Assembly (NCBI GenBank): GCA_017481825.1
Contig: JAFUOR010000101.1
Span: forward strand, 1-48,017
DNA length: 48,017 bases
Reading direction: 5' to 3'
Source: Clostridia bacterium
GTDB lineage: Bacteria; Bacillota; Clostridia; Christensenellales; Aristaeellaceae
The notes under the pieces were generated by a model, which saw nothing but the letters and a program-made list of their open reading frames with translations, searched no databases and was not told the origin of the DNA. Both the position numbers and the translations under genes were made by a program. This document shows positions 17,239-23,971 of the stretch, piece after piece. Numbering within the stretch: position 1 is the stretch's first letter; each line of letters opens with the position of its first letter.

Positions 17239-17278
17239 GAGGACTCCCATGCCACCCGGCAAGGGAGTCCTCCATTTT
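17239..17278. terminator. Bidirectional terminator between GNAT and flavoprotein genes
   Basis: GAGGACTCCC pairs with GGGAGTCCTC, with extra TGCC/GGCA pairs inside a 4-nt loop. TTTT follows on the plus side and TTTTG on the minus side, so it can end both convergent transcripts. Confidence 0.85.
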
Positions 17279-17319
17279 GTTCAGTTATCAAATTCGGAAT
17301 TCAGCATTCCGAATCCACC

Positions 17320-19254
17320 TTACTGCGCAGCCTGCTCCAGGCACAGAGCAACAGCGTCCATGATGGCGTTGGAGGTGACGGTCGCACCAACAACAATGTC
17401 AACGTCGGGGGTGTTGCCAGCCACGATCGCAGCAGGAACGGACTCGATGGGAGCGGAAGCGACGGAGGGAGTCTCAGTGTGGGACACGACCTCGACACCA
17501 GTGATCTTGCCGTCGGTGATGGTGACCTTCACGGTCAGGTCGCCGCCGTTGTGGCCGACCACAGCAGCCGTGTACTCGCCATCCTTGAGCGCCTTGGTCA
17601 TGTCGAAGCGAGGCTCGGCAGCCACAGTCTTCTCAAACAGGGACTCATCCAGCAGGTTGGCAGCAACCTTCACTTCATAGCCAGTAGCCATCTCGTTGGT
17701 CATGGCATGACGGGCAGCGATACGGCCGAAGACGATCGGACCCATGACGCCGGTGCCGCCGGAGACAAACTTGCCCCAGATACCGCCGACGCACTCGCCA
17801 GCCGCATACAGACCGGGAATCACGTTGCCAGCCTCATCCAGAACCTGCATGTTGGCATTGGCAGTCACGCCGCCCAGGGTCATGACGGTCAGCGCATGCA
17901 GACGGATGGCGTAGTACTTCTCGCCCTCGATCTTGTTCATGCCCAGGTTGTAGGAGTTCAGAGTGGTCAGATCGCGGCCGAATTCATCCACATAGGCCTC
18001 GCCCTCGGCAACGTTCATGGCCTTTTCAACATTGGCATTGTAGGCCTCAATGGTGGCCTTCAGGTTCTCAGCGGGAACGCCGATGGCCTCAGCCAGACCC
18101 TCGATGGAGTCAGCCTCGTACATCACATGGCCGCCCAGCGCTTCGGGACCGTTGAAGTAAGCGGTCATGAAGTAGGCAGAACCGGCAGCGGTCAGATCCG
18201 CCAGAATCTTGTCGGTGTAGATGTCGTACTGGACAGCATTGGTCTGCTCCTCCAGGGCGACCTCACGGGGCGCGGGATTGCTCTCGGTCTCGTTGGTAAA
18301 GCGCAGACCCTCCTGGTTGACGACGATGCCGCCGGTCTTCCAGGTGTAGGTGGAAGCGATCTGACCCTTGGTGGGATCGTTCTTGCTCACCAGACCCATG
18401 GGGAAGGTGGGGATCGCGTTCATAGCAGTGATACCAGCACCGACCTTCTGCATCATGTAGATGCCGTAGCCGTCAGCACCGGGAGCGCCGCCCTGCAGGT
18501 AGTACTCGCCATACTCGGCATACTCGCCCATCAGCTTGCCGTTGGCAGAATAGCCGCCGGTGCAGACGATGACGCCCTTGGTGGAGGTGTAGGTAACCTC
18601 GCCATTGGGGCCCTCAGCCTTCACGCCGGTGATCTGGCCATTCTCGTTGGCGATCAGCTCCTTGGCAGTGGTGCTGGTGATGATCTCGATGCGCTCATCG
18701 GCAGCCACCAGCTTGTCCAGCACCTCGTGGGCAGCGGACTTATACTTGGTGGTGTCAACGGGGCTGGGCTTGTAGGTACGCTGGATGGAGTACAGCGCAT
18801 GCTCGGGAGCGAATACAGCCTTGGCAGTGCCGCGCCAGGTGGCGTCCTTCAGGCCATTCTCGTACAGCCAGTCGAACACCTCAGCAGCGTCGTTGGCGTA
18901 CACGGTGATCAGCTCTTCGTTGGGCTGGCCGCCGAAGTCATCACCGTTGTTGATGATGTCGGCGATATAACTCTCAACAGTGTCCTCAATGCCTTCTTCC
19001 TTCTGGATGATGGTGCCGGCAGCGGACATGGAGCCGGAGGTGAAGTTCAGAGCGCCGCCGGTGGTGGCGGTCATCTCCAGAACGATGACCTTGCTGGCGC
19101 CAGCTTCGGCCGCATGGATGGCCGCAGACAGGCCAGCGCCGCCCGCGCCAACGATGATGATGTCGGCATCGGCGGTGGTCTCAGCGGTGGCGGGCATGAC
19201 CATCATGGTCAGCAGCATCGCCAGGGAGAGCAGGGTTGCGATGATACGCTTCAT
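17320..19254 (-). CDS. Exported FAD-dependent reductase-like flavoprotein with C-terminal FMN-binding domain
   Basis: A 644-residue protein of the fumarate/urocanate reductase flavoprotein group. A signal peptide (about 1-25, ending MPATA) is followed by the FAD Rossmann motif IIIVGAGGAGLSAAI, the capping domain, the second FAD motif GLYAAGE, and a C-terminal FMN_bind domain (about 555-640) whose VGATVTS resembles the motif where ApbE attaches FMN through Thr. Such proteins accept electrons outside the cytoplasm for an organic acceptor. The usual fumarate-site residues appear replaced: HPT by FPM, HHTMGG by VMTLGG, and the late Arg motif by GIWGKFVSGG. The acceptor is therefore probably not fumarate. 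The gene is single, with its own extended -10 promoter. No apbE or electron-transfer partner is in the window. Confidence 0.87.
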   Translation of the reverse strand: MKRIIATLLSLAMLLTMMVMPATAETTADADIIIVGAGGAGLSAAIHAAEAGASKVIVLEMTATTGGALNFTSGSMSAAGTIIQKEEGIEDTVESYIADIINNGDDFGGQPNEELITVYANDAAEVFDWLYENGLKDATWRGTAKAVFAPEHALYSIQRTYKPSPVDTTKYKSAAHEVLDKLVAADERIEIITSTTAKELIANENGQITGVKAEGPNGEVTYTSTKGVIVCTGGYSANGKLMGEYAEYGEYYLQGGAPGADGYGIYMMQKVGAGITAMNAIPTFPMGLVSKNDPTKGQIASTYTWKTGGIVVNQEGLRFTNETESNPAPREVALEEQTNAVQYDIYTDKILADLTAAGSAYFMTAYFNGPEALGGHVMYEADSIEGLAEAIGVPAENLKATIEAYNANVEKAMNVAEGEAYVDEFGRDLTTLNSYNLGMNKIEGEKYYAIRLHALTVMTLGGVTANANMQVLDEAGNVIPGLYAAGECVGGIWGKFVSGGTGVMGPIVFGRIAARHAMTNEMATGYEVKVAANLLDESLFEKTVAAEPRFDMTKALKDGEYTAAVVGHNGGDLTVKVTITDGKITGVEVVSHTETPSVASAPIESVPAAIVAGNTPDVDIVVGATVTSNAIMDAVALCLEQAAQ

Positions 19255-19280
19255 CTTGGTTAAATCCCCTTTCGTTTTTC

Positions 19281-19307
19281 GCGGTTACGCAGCAGTTGCA
19301 CAACCGC
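19281..19307. repeat. Inverted repeat in flavoprotein gene leader
   Basis: GCGGTT and AACCGC, 6-bp arms 15 nt apart, lie between the -10 and the start codon of the flavoprotein gene. It could be an operator or leader hairpin, or chance. Confidence 0.3.
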
Positions 19308-19316
19308 ATCATTTGT

Positions 19317-19325
19317 ATTATATCA
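19317..19325 (-). promoter_or_regulatory. Extended -10 promoter of flavoprotein gene
   Basis: Minus strand TGATATAAT gives a perfect TATAAT with the upstream TG of an extended -10. The -35 (TTTCCT at a 17-nt spacing) is poor. Confidence 0.6.
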
Positions 19326-19418
19326 GATGTCACGTCAAAAGGAAATACAGAAAAAGTACAGAATTCAATTTTTTTCTGATGATCTTTATCTAAATTTGTT
19401 GTTCTGGGCCTCTCCTTT

Positions 19419-19508
19419 GTATCTTTGAGACGCTCAAACGTATCTTTCAAACACCAAACCTTCACAAATTGCCCATTCTGTGATACACTGCCAATGTATC
19501 CAAGATAC
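19419..19508. promoter_or_regulatory. GTATCTT boxes around hflK promoter
   Basis: GTATCTTTGAGA (from 19419) and GTATCTTTCAAA (from 19440) are direct copies 21 nt apart. A third copy in reverse forms the palindrome GTATC-CAA-GATAC (19496-19508) just after the -10. Two boxes upstream and one at the transcription start look like sites of a DNA-binding regulator. Confidence 0.4.
19461..19489 (+). promoter_or_regulatory. Sigma-A promoter of hflK-hflC
   Basis: TTCACA (19461-19466), 17 nt, TACACT (19484-19489). Confidence 0.65.
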
Positions 19509-19528
19509 ACCGAAAGGAGCTATCAAGC

Positions 19529-20491
19529 ATGAAGAAATCCAAAGTGATCGCCCTGGCTGCCGCCGTGGTGATTGCCATCGCGGGCCTGACAGCATGGAGC
19601 GGCTTCTACCGCGTCGGTCAGGGCGAGGAAGCGCTGGTGCTCACCTTTGGCGAGGTGACGGGCAAAAACGGCCCCGGCCTGTACTGGCACATTCCCTTTG
19701 TGCAGTCCATCATCAGCGAGAGCGTCACCACCATTCACACCTGTGAATACGGCTTCCGCACCACCCATCAGGGCAGCGCCGGCAAGGCGGCAACCTACAT
19801 GGATGAGGAGGACGAGGGCGTGATGCTGACCAGCGACAACAGCATCGTTTCGCTGGAGGCCATCTATCAGTACACCATCCGGGACGTGGAGCAGTACACC
19901 TTTGACGTGGATGACCCGGAGGGAACCCTCCAGCTGGCCTTTGAGGCCGTGATCCGCCGCAACATCCAGAACCGCACGCTGGATGATGCGCTGCTGAATA
20001 AGGAAGAAATCGAGCACGAGGTGCTGCCGGATTTCCAGGCGCTCATTGACAGCTATGAGATGGGCGTGAAGATCAACGATGTGCGCATCCAGAACATCAC
20101 CGTGCCACAGGACGTCGCCAGCGCCTATGAGGACGTGAACAACGCAAAGAACGAGAAGACCAAGCGCCTTGACGAGGCAGAGCGCTACAAGAACAACATC
20201 CTGCCCACCGCGCGCTCCAACGCCTATCTGCTGACGGCGGAGGCCGAGGCCTACAAGGCCGAGACCATCGCTGCCGCCGAGGCTGACGTGGCTGTGTTCA
20301 ATGCCATTCTGGAAAAGTATAAGGCTTCTCCTGAGATCATGCGCACCCGTCTGCTGATCGAGACCCTCGAGGACGTGCTGTCCTCCAGCGGCAAGCTGTA
20401 TATCGTCGATGGCGGCGATACCACCAAGCTGCTGACCCTCAACGACATTCCTGCAGAAGACGCCGCTGCTGTGATCGGAGGTGACCAGTAA
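19529..20491 (+). CDS. hflK: SPFH/Band 7 membrane protease modulator HflK
   Basis: HflK homologue of 320 residues. One N-terminal membrane helix (about 6-25) precedes the SPFH domain (GEEALVLTFGEV, GLYWHIPFV), then a long helical coiled region (NNAKNEKTKRLDEAERYKNN) and the HflK-specific end KYKASPEIMRTRLLIETLEDVL. With HflC it forms a large periplasmic-side cage that holds and restrains FtsH in Gram-negatives; here the domain would face outward. The order hflK-hflC and the 1-nt TAATG overlap support a complex. AAAGGAG precedes ATG 19529. No ftsH lies in the window. Confidence 0.88.
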   Translation: MKKSKVIALAAAVVIAIAGLTAWSGFYRVGQGEEALVLTFGEVTGKNGPGLYWHIPFVQSIISESVTTIHTCEYGFRTTHQGSAGKAATYMDEEDEGVMLTSDNSIVSLEAIYQYTIRDVEQYTFDVDDPEGTLQLAFEAVIRRNIQNRTLDDALLNKEEIEHEVLPDFQALIDSYEMGVKINDVRIQNITVPQDVASAYEDVNNAKNEKTKRLDEAERYKNNILPTARSNAYLLTAEAEAYKAETIAAAEADVAVFNAILEKYKASPEIMRTRLLIETLEDVLSSSGKLYIVDGGDTTKLLTLNDIPAEDAAAVIGGDQ

Positions 20492-21531
20492 TGGAATGGA
20501 ATGCTCAGAATCCCAACCCCAACCCGCAGCGCTCCGACAACTTTCGCCCAGTGCAATCCCGCACCTTCTGGAAAGCTCACGGCGCTGTGACGGTCATCGT
20601 TACGCTGGTGCTTATCGCGGCGCTTGTGCTGCTGAGCGAAAGCGTGTTCATCGTGGGTGAATCCGACCAGGCGGTGGTCAGCCGCTTCGGCGTGATCAAG
20701 CGCCTCATCCTCAATGACGGCAACGAATTCCACACCGAATACGCAGACGCCCTCACCGGCGAAATCACCCTCTCGGAGGATGTGAAGAAGACCTACGGCA
20801 GCGGCCTGCACTTCAAGATGCCCTTTGTGGACAAGGTGGAGACCTATTCCGGGCGGCTTTTCACCTACGTCAGCAGCAGCGAGGTGGTCAATACCGCTGA
20901 AAAGAAGCAGTACTATATCACTACCTACGCCCAGTGGCGCATCGCCGACCCTGCCCTGTTCAGCCTGAAGCTTGGCAGCCTCAACGCTGCGGAAAACCAG
21001 CTGGACAACATCATCCACCCCGTGATCGTCCAGGCCATCAACCGCATGCTTGCAGATGACTTCATCAGCAACAAGGATAAGCTGAACGAGGCCCTCCAGG
21101 ATGGCCTTGCCACCATCAACAAGGACATGTGCGTACGCGGCATCGAGGTTGTTGATATCCAGATCCACCGCACCATCCTGCCCACAGCCAATATCGAATC
21201 CACCTACGCCCGCATGCAGGCTGACCGCGCCAAGGTAGCCCAGCAGCTGCGAAGCGAGGGCAACGAGGAGTACAACAAGGCCGTTGCCGCCGCCGACCTG
21301 GAAGCGCGCCAGATCGAGGCCGCTGCCGTGAGTGAAGCCGGCGCCATCCGCGGTGCCGCGGACGCTGAGGCTGCTGAGATATACGCCCAGGCCTATGCCG
21401 CCGATCCCGAATTCTACGCTTACTGGCGCTCCCTGCAGGCGCTCAAGGAGGCTATCGGCGAGGACGCCACGCTGGTGCTCGATCCCACCAATCCCCTCTT
21501 TGCGAATCTGATGCAGTATATCACCGATTAA
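20491..21531 (+). CDS. hflC: SPFH/Band 7 membrane protease modulator HflC
   Basis: HflC homologue of 346 residues. A cytoplasmic tail of about 28 residues rich in Asn and Pro (NAQNPNPNPQRSDN) comes before the membrane helix (about 32-50), then the SPFH domain (ESDQAVVSRFGVIKRL, GLHFKMPFVDKVETY) and the diagnostic C-terminal pattern ARMQADRAKVAQQLRSEG, ADAEAAEIYAQAYAADPEFY. It lacks the DxxG-type lipid motifs of flotillins. The start codon shares its A with the hflK stop; GGAGGTGA lies 5 nt upstream. A terminator follows. Confidence 0.88.
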   Translation: MEWNAQNPNPNPQRSDNFRPVQSRTFWKAHGAVTVIVTLVLIAALVLLSESVFIVGESDQAVVSRFGVIKRLILNDGNEFHTEYADALTGEITLSEDVKKTYGSGLHFKMPFVDKVETYSGRLFTYVSSSEVVNTAEKKQYYITTYAQWRIADPALFSLKLGSLNAAENQLDNIIHPVIVQAINRMLADDFISNKDKLNEALQDGLATINKDMCVRGIEVVDIQIHRTILPTANIESTYARMQADRAKVAQQLRSEGNEEYNKAVAAADLEARQIEAAAVSEAGAIRGAADAEAAEIYAQAYAADPEFYAYWRSLQALKEAIGEDATLVLDPTNPLFANLMQYITD

Positions 21532-21543
21532 GCTTCTCCCCTG

Positions 21544-21578
21544 CCGGGCTGTTCTTTCTGGAGCAGTCCGGTTTTTTT
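21544..21578 (+). terminator. Terminator of hflK-hflC
   Basis: CCGGGCTG pairs with CAGTCCGG (one G-T), with further pairs inside, followed by seven T. Confidence 0.8.
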
Positions 21579-21614
21579 GCATTTCATGGGGCATCCTACG
21601 CATGAGGTGATGAC

Positions 21615-21959
21615 ATGCTGCGAACCTTTCTGCTGGGAGCTGTCGGCTATCCGGCACTGGAGCTGCTGACGCGCGGACGGACACATTATTCCATGGCAAT
21701 TGCAGGCGGCGCATCGACGCTGCTGATCCGGCATCTGAGCCGTCTGCCCATCGGGCGGGGAAAACGGGCAATCCTGTGCGGCTTGGGTATCACGGGCATC
21801 GAATACGCCTGCGGACGCCTCTGGAACCGCAGCTACCGCGTATGGGACTACCGCAGCATGCCGCTGAACTGGCGCGGGCAGATATGCCTGCCCTACACGC
21901 TGCTGTGGTGCGGACTGAGCGCAGGGCTGCTGACGGTGATCGATTTCCATAGACGCTGA
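21615..21959 (+). CDS. Small CmpB-like membrane protein (putative ABC-transporter type IV, PF06541-like)
   Basis: A 114-residue membrane protein with about three helices. Its C-terminal half has the pattern YRVWDYRSMPLNWRGQICLP followed by a tryptophan-containing helix, which I associate with the putative ABC-transporter type IV (CmpB) family. The name is historical and no transport role has been shown. ATG 21615 has AGGTGAT about 4 nt upstream. It follows the hflKC terminator by 36 nt with no clear promoter. The family assignment is from memory of the motif. Confidence 0.65.
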   Translation: MLRTFLLGAVGYPALELLTRGRTHYSMAIAGGASTLLIRHLSRLPIGRGKRAILCGLGITGIEYACGRLWNRSYRVWDYRSMPLNWRGQICLPYTLLWCGLSAGLLTVIDFHRR

Positions 21960-21992
21960 AAAAATGCCGGGCAGTTCATATCGCTGCCCGGC
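21959..21992 (-). terminator. Terminator of DUF1614/SpoIIP-like operon
   Basis: Minus strand: GCCGGGCAG and CTGCCCGGC around a 9-nt loop, then A and six T. The hairpin may also slow the convergent plus transcript. Confidence 0.8.
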
Positions 21993-21997
21993 TGACT

Positions 21998-23152
21998 TTA
22001 TGAATGCTCGTGATCCTCGCCATCCTCCGGCCTTTTGCCGATGAGCCCCCCTGTCATCTCGCGCAGGTTCCGTCCAGCCTTGTGCATGCCGCCCTTTGCA
22101 GAGCCTGCGGAGAGGATTCCGTAGCCCACAAGGCCCACCACCAGAATCGCAATGACAAAGAACAGTCCGCTGCCCACACCGCCTTCGCCCGCCGGTTCGC
22201 TGGGCGGCACGTCGGTTGCACCCTGGGTGATGCCTCCGCGCTCCTGGGCGTCACTCTGCGTGTCCGAAACCGAGCCTGCCGAGCCCACGATACCGCCGTA
22301 GAGCGCCCGATTGAGCACATCGGCCATCATCGGCATGCTGGTGATAACCCGCTCTTTTTCAAGGGTGTAGGTACCGCATTCCAGGAGGATGCTGCGCGGC
22401 AGCAGATCCTGATTGAAGGTGCCCTTGCCCATGTAGATATCCTTGATGAGCCCGGGATAGAGCCGATCTCCCACAGCCTTGACCATCAGAGCAAATTCCT
22501 TGTTGACCGCTGCGTTCTGGTTGCCGCGCCCCACCAGAATGCGCACCTTGGAGGCTTCCTTGCCTCCAATGGTTGTGGCGTAGGAATCCGGATCGGGGAT
22601 GCCATCACGATGAATGTCCAGGATGCAGTCCGGAGCGAGCTCCTTGAGCAGCTGCACGGCAGTCTGACGGGAACGCCGGTAGGCGCCTGCATCGTGAGGA
22701 TGGTGAAGGGAATCTGCCACTGTGGCTTCCACGCCGCGCGATGCAAGGCCATCAGCCAATGCCTGCGCCACCTCGTAGATCGTCCCGCGCTCGTTGGTGG
22801 AATAGTAGCCGTCGGTGGGCTCGTAGGATTCGTCGCTGTGCGTGCAGTACAGGGCGATGCGCCGCGTCATGGCCATGACCGGCAGGGCGGCGTCCGCATC
22901 CATCCAGTCAAGGGAGGGCATATCGATCTCGCCCTGATCCCGGACAACCGCCGTGCTTCCTTCAATGCGAATGATCTCGTAGAGCCGGTTGTCGGCAGAG
23001 ATGTATTCGTCCCCCGTGCTGGGTTCATCGGCAATGGTAGTCAGCGTCTGGCCGCTTTCGTTGACGAGCAGCCATACGTCGTATGCCTCAGCCTGCGCCC
23101 ATGCGGGCGTCAGCACCAGGCAGAGAATCGTCACGGTCAGCAGCTTTTTCAT
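21998..23152 (-). CDS. SpoIIP-type amidase with C-terminal membrane anchor
   Basis: A 384-residue N-acetylmuramoyl-L-alanine amidase of the SpoIIP family. A signal peptide (about 1-22, ending AQAEA) replaces the N-terminal anchor of classical SpoIIP. The catalytic domain (about 95-290) carries the likely zinc ligands in YCTHSDESY, DIHRDG and LLECG, and the family patterns GRGNQNAAVNKEFAL and GTFNQDLLPRS. After a low-complexity stretch comes a membrane helix (about 327-347, SGLFFVIAILVVG) and a basic cytoplasmic tail. It is thus exported and tail-anchored. The start overlaps the DUF1614 stop in an ATGA junction. A canonical spoIIP is present separately at 26345-27235, so this is a paralogue with its own architecture; a role in sporulation is inferred. 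Confidence 0.85.
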   Translation of the reverse strand: MKKLLTVTILCLVLTPAWAQAEAYDVWLLVNESGQTLTTIADEPSTGDEYISADNRLYEIIRIEGSTAVVRDQGEIDMPSLDWMDADAALPVMAMTRRIALYCTHSDESYEPTDGYYSTNERGTIYEVAQALADGLASRGVEATVADSLHHPHDAGAYRRSRQTAVQLLKELAPDCILDIHRDGIPDPDSYATTIGGKEASKVRILVGRGNQNAAVNKEFALMVKAVGDRLYPGLIKDIYMGKGTFNQDLLPRSILLECGTYTLEKERVITSMPMMADVLNRALYGGIVGSAGSVSDTQSDAQERGGITQGATDVPPSEPAGEGGVGSGLFFVIAILVVGLVGYGILSAGSAKGGMHKAGRNLREMTGGLIGKRPEDGEDHEHS

Positions 23153-23778
23153 CTGTGATTACCTCCTTTGACCGTTTGACGTTTGCGCACCATGCGCTCC
23201 ACGGTTTCGCCCACCAGCTCGCAAAGCAGCACCGCCAGCACGCCGGAGACCACCACCGCATCCGCAAGACCCGCGCCGCCCAGAATCAGCTGCTGGTCGA
23301 TGCCCTGCATCCAATTGACCACCGCAGTCGTGATATCCGCAATCATCACGCCTACCACGCCGCAGATGAACGCGCCTCGCCTGCTGCGCCCAAGCAGCCA
23401 GGCAATCGCACCAGCTGCGATGCCGTAGAGCAGCATCGGCTCAATGGGCAGCGCCTCCGCCTCCGCAGGCAGGAGGATGGACAGGCCATACACGGCAGCG
23501 CCGGTCAGCACGCTGCCAAGAAGGGTACGCCAGCGCTCCAGCGCCTCGTCTGCGCGGATGAAGAGATAGGCGCACACCCCCAGGGGGATCAGCGCGCCGC
23601 CAATATTGACGGACACCGGCCCCAGCGTCACATTGGGCAGCAGCGAACCGACGACCATCGCCGCAATCAGCAGCAGCGCTGCCCGGTCTGTCAGATACAT
23701 GCGATCCAGCACGCGCTGAAGAAGACCGCAGAAGACAAGGACGGCTACCACCGTCAGGATCATCATGCCAAGGGACAT
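23149..23778 (-). CDS. DUF1614 family membrane protein
   Basis: Integral membrane protein of 209 residues with six or so helices. It matches the DUF1614 family, recognisable from the C-terminal pattern GGAGLADAVVVSGVLAV followed by LLCELVGE. No biochemical function is known to me. ATG 23778 was chosen over the upstream TTG 23799 because GGAGG lies 5 nt before it. It overlaps the SpoIIP-like amidase by 4 nt (ATGA), which suggests the two products work together at the membrane. I saw no convincing sigma-A, sigma-E or sigma-G promoter upstream. Confidence 0.8.
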   Translation of the reverse strand: MSLGMMILTVVAVLVFCGLLQRVLDRMYLTDRAALLLIAAMVVGSLLPNVTLGPVSVNIGGALIPLGVCAYLFIRADEALERWRTLLGSVLTGAAVYGLSILLPAEAEALPIEPMLLYGIAAGAIAWLLGRSRRGAFICGVVGVMIADITTAVVNWMQGIDQQLILGGAGLADAVVVSGVLAVLLCELVGETVERMVRKRQTVKGGNHR

Positions 23779-23879
23779 ATCGGCCTCCTGTTTGGACAAA
23801 TTGTTCTCTCATGCACATTTTGTCCGCTTCAAGTCGCTGCCATACCGAAAAAAAGCCCGAATCAGGCGGGTTTTGGGGC

Positions 23880-23908
23880 TTGACGGAAAATCAATATTTT
23901 GATAAAAT
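23880..23908 (+). promoter_or_regulatory. Sigma-A promoter of the 772-residue orphan gene
   Basis: TTGACG (23880-23885), 17 nt of AT-rich spacer, TAAAAT (23903-23908). Strong by eye. Confidence 0.8.
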
Positions 23909-23971
23909 TTGTATTAGGTGGTACTTTATTTTGGTGGCCTTATGGATCATCTTATGTATGGAGGCATATTG

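Noticed and set aside
17227-19263. 678-codon frame opposite the flavoprotein gene
   Set aside because: Gly/His/Asp-rich shadow of a biased gene; it would also begin inside a terminator.
23855-23871. Small hairpin CCCG-N7-CGGG followed by TTTT, taken at first as a terminator
   Set aside because: The stem is only 4-5 bp and no gene on either strand ends there; it lies just upstream of a promoter.
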